NCBI GenBank assembly: GCA_905214495.1 | Contig: CAJMLW010000012.1 | Span: forward strand, 1 to 54,833 | Length of the DNA: 54,833 nt | Direction: 5' to 3' | DNA from: an uncultured bacterium | GTDB taxonomy: Bacteria; Bacillota; Negativicutes; Veillonellales; Veillonellaceae | Notes under the pieces: generated by a model | Databases searched by the model: none | Told to the model about the DNA's origin: nothing | Seen by the model: the letters and a program-made list of their open reading frames with translations, nothing else | Shown: positions 52,269 to 54,833 of the stretch, piece by piece | Position numbering within the stretch: position 1 is the first letter of the stretch | How the letters are laid out: each line of letters opens with the position of its first letter | Position numbers and translations under genes: made by a program

Positions 52269-52515
52269 AGTACTTACCTCAAATCTTTCCGGTGGTCACG
52301 TCCACCATTTAGGTCTGTGAAAGTATATCATCACCATTTTAGTGTTCTTTCACTGATACTGTACTAAGTATACCACTATTCCTACTAAAAAGCATAGGAA
52401 TTTGATACTTTTCCCCACGCATCATAGAGATCTTTCATAATAAGTAAACCTTATAACTATACAGAATTATTTTTAATAATTTGTATCTCTATAAGCACAT
52501 AAAACATTTCTTATT
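52269..52515. other. hydG upstream region with promoter-like and inverted-repeat elements
   Basis: Two TGnTATACT extended -10 candidates on the minus strand (52367-52375 and 52322-52330). ATTCCTA-N10-TAGGAAT (52378-52401) covers the -35 area of the first; GTGAAAG / CTTTCAC (52317-52323, 52347-52353) flanks the second; GGTGG / CCACC (52291-52306) precedes the ribosome site. No protein-coding signal. Confidence 0.45.
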
Positions 52516-52551
52516 ATATAAAAAGAGTATCAACCTTGTGGTTACTACTCT
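52516..52551 (-). terminator. Terminator after fetB
   Basis: AGAGTAGTAACC-ACAA-GGTTGATACTCT stem with one internal mismatch, then TTTTTAT on the minus strand. Confidence 0.8.
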
Positions 52552-52610
52552 AAGTTTTGATTAAATATTCTAATTTGCTATGCTATAAAAATATATCTAA
52601 AATACTAAGC

Positions 52611-53375
52611 TTATCTATTTAATTGATTTCTATTATTAAAAAATGTCTTGTACGATAATTGACAAGTAATAAAACAAGCAATCGATATGGTAGATAAACT
52701 CATAAATGTAACGATCATTTGATATTTTACAGCTTCTAAAGGTGGCATACCAGCCAATATAAGGCCTGTCATCATCCCCGGTAGCGCTACAATACCTAAG
52801 GTCTTAGCACTATCCACAGTTGGCTGCAATCCAGTCTTTATAACATCTCGCACGATGGCTTTTGACGCCTGCTTAGGTGTACTTCCTAGTGCTAATTTAA
52901 TCTCTACCTCTTGTTGACGTAATTCAAAATTTGATAGCATTTGGCGATAACAAAGCCCAATCGCTACCATAGCACCACTGATAACCATACCACCAACAGG
53001 AATCACTTGATAAGCAGTAAAGCTAAGCACGCCCGTTAAAAGCAGAATCGTTAACGTAATACTTGCGCCTACGGTTATAGCAAACCAAGAAATCCATATA
53101 GCATAAGGAATTCCTTTTCCGCGCTTAGAAGCATTATAGGCCGCATTAATAGCCATAAAGCCTAACAGGCCAATTATAAATATAGGACTTTCGGTACTAA
53201 AAATATAAGCTAAAATAAAACCTATGACAAATAACTGTATTGTAGCGCGCAAAGCACTTATAAAGATATCTTTCTCTAGCTTCAACTCCTGCCGATAGGA
53301 CATGAACATACTGATAATAACTAGTACAGTTGCAAGACACAAGGACATAGTAGAAATACTGTGAAACTGACTCAT
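52611..53375 (-). CDS. fetB: ABC transporter permease, FetB/UPF0014 family
   Basis: 254 aa, about seven membrane helices, with the family signature LALGSTPKQASKAIVRDVIKTGLQPTVDSAKTLGIVALPGMMTGLILAGMPPLEAVKYQ read in short: GIVxLPGMMTG. Known FetAB exports iron in E. coli and lowers oxidative stress. Start overlaps fetA stop (ATGA). Confidence 0.85.
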   Translation of the reverse strand: MSQFHSISTMSLCLATVLVIISMFMSYRQELKLEKDIFISALRATIQLFVIGFILAYIFSTESPIFIIGLLGFMAINAAYNASKRGKGIPYAIWISWFAITVGASITLTILLLTGVLSFTAYQVIPVGGMVISGAMVAIGLCYRQMLSNFELRQQEVEIKLALGSTPKQASKAIVRDVIKTGLQPTVDSAKTLGIVALPGMMTGLILAGMPPLEAVKYQMIVTFMSLSTISIACFITCQLSYKTFFNNRNQLNR

Positions 53376-54028
53376 CTCAATACCTCCTCTTTAGCTAATT
53401 GACCATCTACGATAGTGATACGGCGATTAGCAGTACGCAAACTTTGCTCTTCATTATGAGTAATGGAGATGATCGTAATTCCCTTTTTATGAAGCTCATC
53501 AATAACATTTTCTACAATCGATGTATTCGTCGCATCTAAGGCTGATGTAACCTCGTCCAAAAGCAATACATTAGGCTCAAAAATGAGGCTCCGAATAAGG
53601 CATATACGTTGCATTTCACCGCCGGACAACTCATCATTATGGCGCTCCATATAATTTAGAGGCATATGTAGTAGGTCAAAGAGATATTCTATGCGACTCA
53701 TATCCGGTTCTAAACTGCGAATATCATAAGGGAATAGTATATTACGACGTACTGTTTTCGCAAACAAATACGGTCTTTGAAAGCAGTAGCCCACCTCTTT
53801 ACGATAACTTTCAGGATCTATAGTAGCTAAATCACGTCCATTATAAGTAATAGTTCCCGATGTAGGGCTAATCAGATCACTACATAATTTTAAAAGTGTA
53901 CTTTTACCACTCCCAGAAGGACCTACAATAGTAATGTAATCGCCTTGATTTACTGATAGAGATACATCGCGGATAATAGACTTGTCTTTTACAATATAAG
54001 ATATATTAGATAATTCTAGCAGTGTCAT
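53372..54028 (-). CDS. fetA: ABC transporter ATP-binding protein, FetA-like
   Basis: 218 aa. Walker A GPSGSGKS (about 36-43), Q-loop YCFQRPYLF, signature LSGGEMQR, Walker B LLLDEVTSALD, H-loop SITHNEEQ. Pairs with the FetB permease next door. AGGAGATAGGGG precedes ATG 54028. Confidence 0.88.
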   Translation of the reverse strand: MTLLELSNISYIVKDKSIIRDVSLSVNQGDYITIVGPSGSGKSTLLKLCSDLISPTSGTITYNGRDLATIDPESYRKEVGYCFQRPYLFAKTVRRNILFPYDIRSLEPDMSRIEYLFDLLHMPLNYMERHNDELSGGEMQRICLIRSLIFEPNVLLLDEVTSALDATNTSIVENVIDELHKKGITIISITHNEEQSLRTANRRITIVDGQLAKEEVLR

Positions 54029-54123
54029 AATGCCCCCCTATCTCCTCATATGTATATTAAAAGCAATATATCGCCTCACTGTGGCTAGTTATTCAGTTAT
54101 TTCAATCTATAATGATTTTAAAT

Positions 54124-54132
54124 ATTATATCA
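54124..54132 (-). promoter_or_regulatory. Extended -10 promoter element of fetAB
   Basis: TGATATAAT on the minus strand, ~95 bp upstream of fetA; a weak TTAGCA lies 18 bp further. No Fur-like box was seen here. Confidence 0.45.
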
Positions 54133-54197
54133 TTGTCAAAATAATAATGCTAACCTTAATTATAATGTTTCTATAAGACACACATACTACAGAAAAG

Positions 54198-54230
54198 CAA
54201 AAAATCCCTAGTGGAAAACCACTAGGGATT
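54198..54230 (-). terminator. Intrinsic terminator after rpmA
   Basis: Perfect 12-bp stem AATCCCTAGTGG / CCACTAGGGATT with a 4-base loop, then TTTTTTGC on the minus strand. Confidence 0.92.
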
Positions 54231-54246
54231 AATAGTCTTTGTAAAA

Positions 54247-54531
54247 TTAAGCTTCTACAGGGTATACGCTAACTTTACGGTTATAACGACCAGCACGTTC
54301 AAATGCTACTTTACCAGGCACAAGTGCGAATAAAGTGTCATCTTTACCGATACCTACATTAGTACCAGGGTGGAAGTGAGTACCACGTTGACGAACGATG
54401 ATGTTACCGCTCTTTACGATGGAACCATCATGGCATTTAACACCAAGACGTTTAGATTCACTATCACGACCGTTACGAGTACTGGACACACCTTTTTTAT
54501 GCGCGAACAATTGCAAATCAAAAGTAAACAT
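54247..54531 (-). CDS. rpmA: 50S ribosomal protein L27 with N-terminal propeptide
   Basis: 94 aa. MFTFDLQLF-AHKKG: the first nine residues form the Firmicutes-type propeptide removed by Prp before AHKKG, so the mature N-terminus reaches the peptidyl transferase centre. GVKCHDGSIVKSGNIIVRQRGTHF is the conserved core. ATG 54531 has AGGAGG 8 bp upstream; the GTG at 54540 overlaps that site. Directly after prp. Confidence 0.96.
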   Translation of the reverse strand: MFTFDLQLFAHKKGVSSTRNGRDSESKRLGVKCHDGSIVKSGNIIVRQRGTHFHPGTNVGIGKDDTLFALVPGKVAFERAGRYNRKVSVYPVEA

Positions 54532-54543
54532 TAAGTTCACCTC

Positions 54544-54833
54544 CTATATTTCGTGTATTTGGACAAACTCTGGATATTGACGACTAATTTCCTTTAAACC
54601 AAGGATCATAGTCCCCAGAATATCCTGTCCACTCTGGTTAATCGTACCAGAGAGAACCATATCACATTGACCTTCGCTATTCGTATATTCCCCTTCTTGC
54701 TGAGCAATTTGGGTAAGTCCTAACATTGCCGTTGCCGATAAGGCAGACACTGCAGCACATACGATATCGAAGCCATGCTCATCATATCCTGCATGACCGG
54801 ACATATGACAACCAATAACTTGACCATCACTAT
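54544..54833 (-). CDS. prp: Ribosomal-processing cysteine protease Prp, N-terminus cut by window edge
   Basis: The frame is open to the right edge (…SDGQVIGCHMSGHAGYDE...). SGHAGYDEHGFDIVCAAVSALS carries the catalytic His and Cys of Prp (YsxB), the protease that trims L27. It lies 12 bp before rpmA, the usual rplU-prp-rpmA order; rplU would be beyond the window. Confidence 0.93.
   Translation of the reverse strand, partial: SDGQVIGCHMSGHAGYDEHGFDIVCAAVSALSATAMLGLTQIAQQEGEYTNSEGQCDMVLSGTINQSGQDILGTMILGLKEISRQYPEFVQIHEI

Noticed and set aside
52311..52335. Rex operator (TTGTGA-N6-TCACAA) at hydG
   Set aside because: Only the left half TGTGA matches; the right half is poor.
1..54833. Mobile elements, prophage, CRISPR arrays, toxin-antitoxin or defence islands
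   Set aside because: No transposase, integrase, regular spacer repeats or defence motifs were seen; gene order is conserved core genome.

Overview
This window looks like a stretch of a low-GC, Firmicutes-lineage chromosome, most likely a Negativicute close to Veillonella. That taxon is an inference from several signs: B. subtilis-type gene order (alaS-ireB-ruvX-DUF1292-mltG-trmR-trhP; dnaG-rpoD-trmK-nif3; ftsK-rodZ-cinA-recA; recJ-relA-hisS-aspS), combined with anaerobe and H2 genes (a Tat-exported [NiFe] hydrogenase and HydG). Apart from one truncated transporter at the left edge, every gene lies on the minus strand. That pattern suggests one leading-strand block of core chromosome. I see no phage, insertion sequence or CRISPR array.

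Layout from left to right; transcription runs right to left. (1) 1-613: the 3' end of a plus-strand DASS-type anion transporter and a terminator shared with thrS. (2) 653-3000: thrS behind a T-box leader and a promoter, with two copies of a palindromic repeat upstream. (3) 3011-11727: alaS, ireB, ruvX, DUF1292, terminator, mltG, then the wobble-uridine module trmR-trhP with a DUF4911-like gene, then an unknown exported protein. (4) 11970-13858: an NlpC/P60 peptidoglycan hydrolase and a membrane glycosyltransferase. (5) 14106-18969: a [NiFe]-hydrogenase operon (small subunit, large subunit, cytochrome b, maturation protease, HupH-like factor). (6) 19187-23659: thioredoxin, RNase P RNA, nif3, trmK, tRNA-Ile2(CAU), and queD-queE-folE. 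(7) 23768-31358: dnaG-rpoD, rny, recX, recA, cinA. (8) 31422-38992: ftsK, a tail-anchored RodZ-like protein, YgiQ, a membrane-anchored solute-binding protein, rimO. (9) 39070-50563: rarA, 6S RNA, and the tightly overlapped recJ-relA-MBL-fur-hemZ-hisS-aspS operon. (10) 50850-54833: hydG, fetAB, rpmA and the start-less end of prp.

Several themes link the genes. tRNA charging and decoding recur throughout (thrS, alaS, hisS, aspS, T-box, trmR/trhP, trmK, queDE, tRNA-Ile2, rnpB). H2 metabolism appears twice, as a [NiFe] enzyme locus and an [FeFe] maturase. Iron control appears as Fur, Fur-like boxes in front of the operon that encodes Fur, FetAB and HemZ. The most useful leads are the twin palindrome upstream of thrS, the Fur-like boxes ahead of recJ, the perfect palindrome in front of ireB, the operator-like repeat ahead of hydG, the unknown exported protein, and the reduced RodZ-like protein. 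I found no clearly novel multi-gene system; most of the window is core genome with unannotated regulatory elements.
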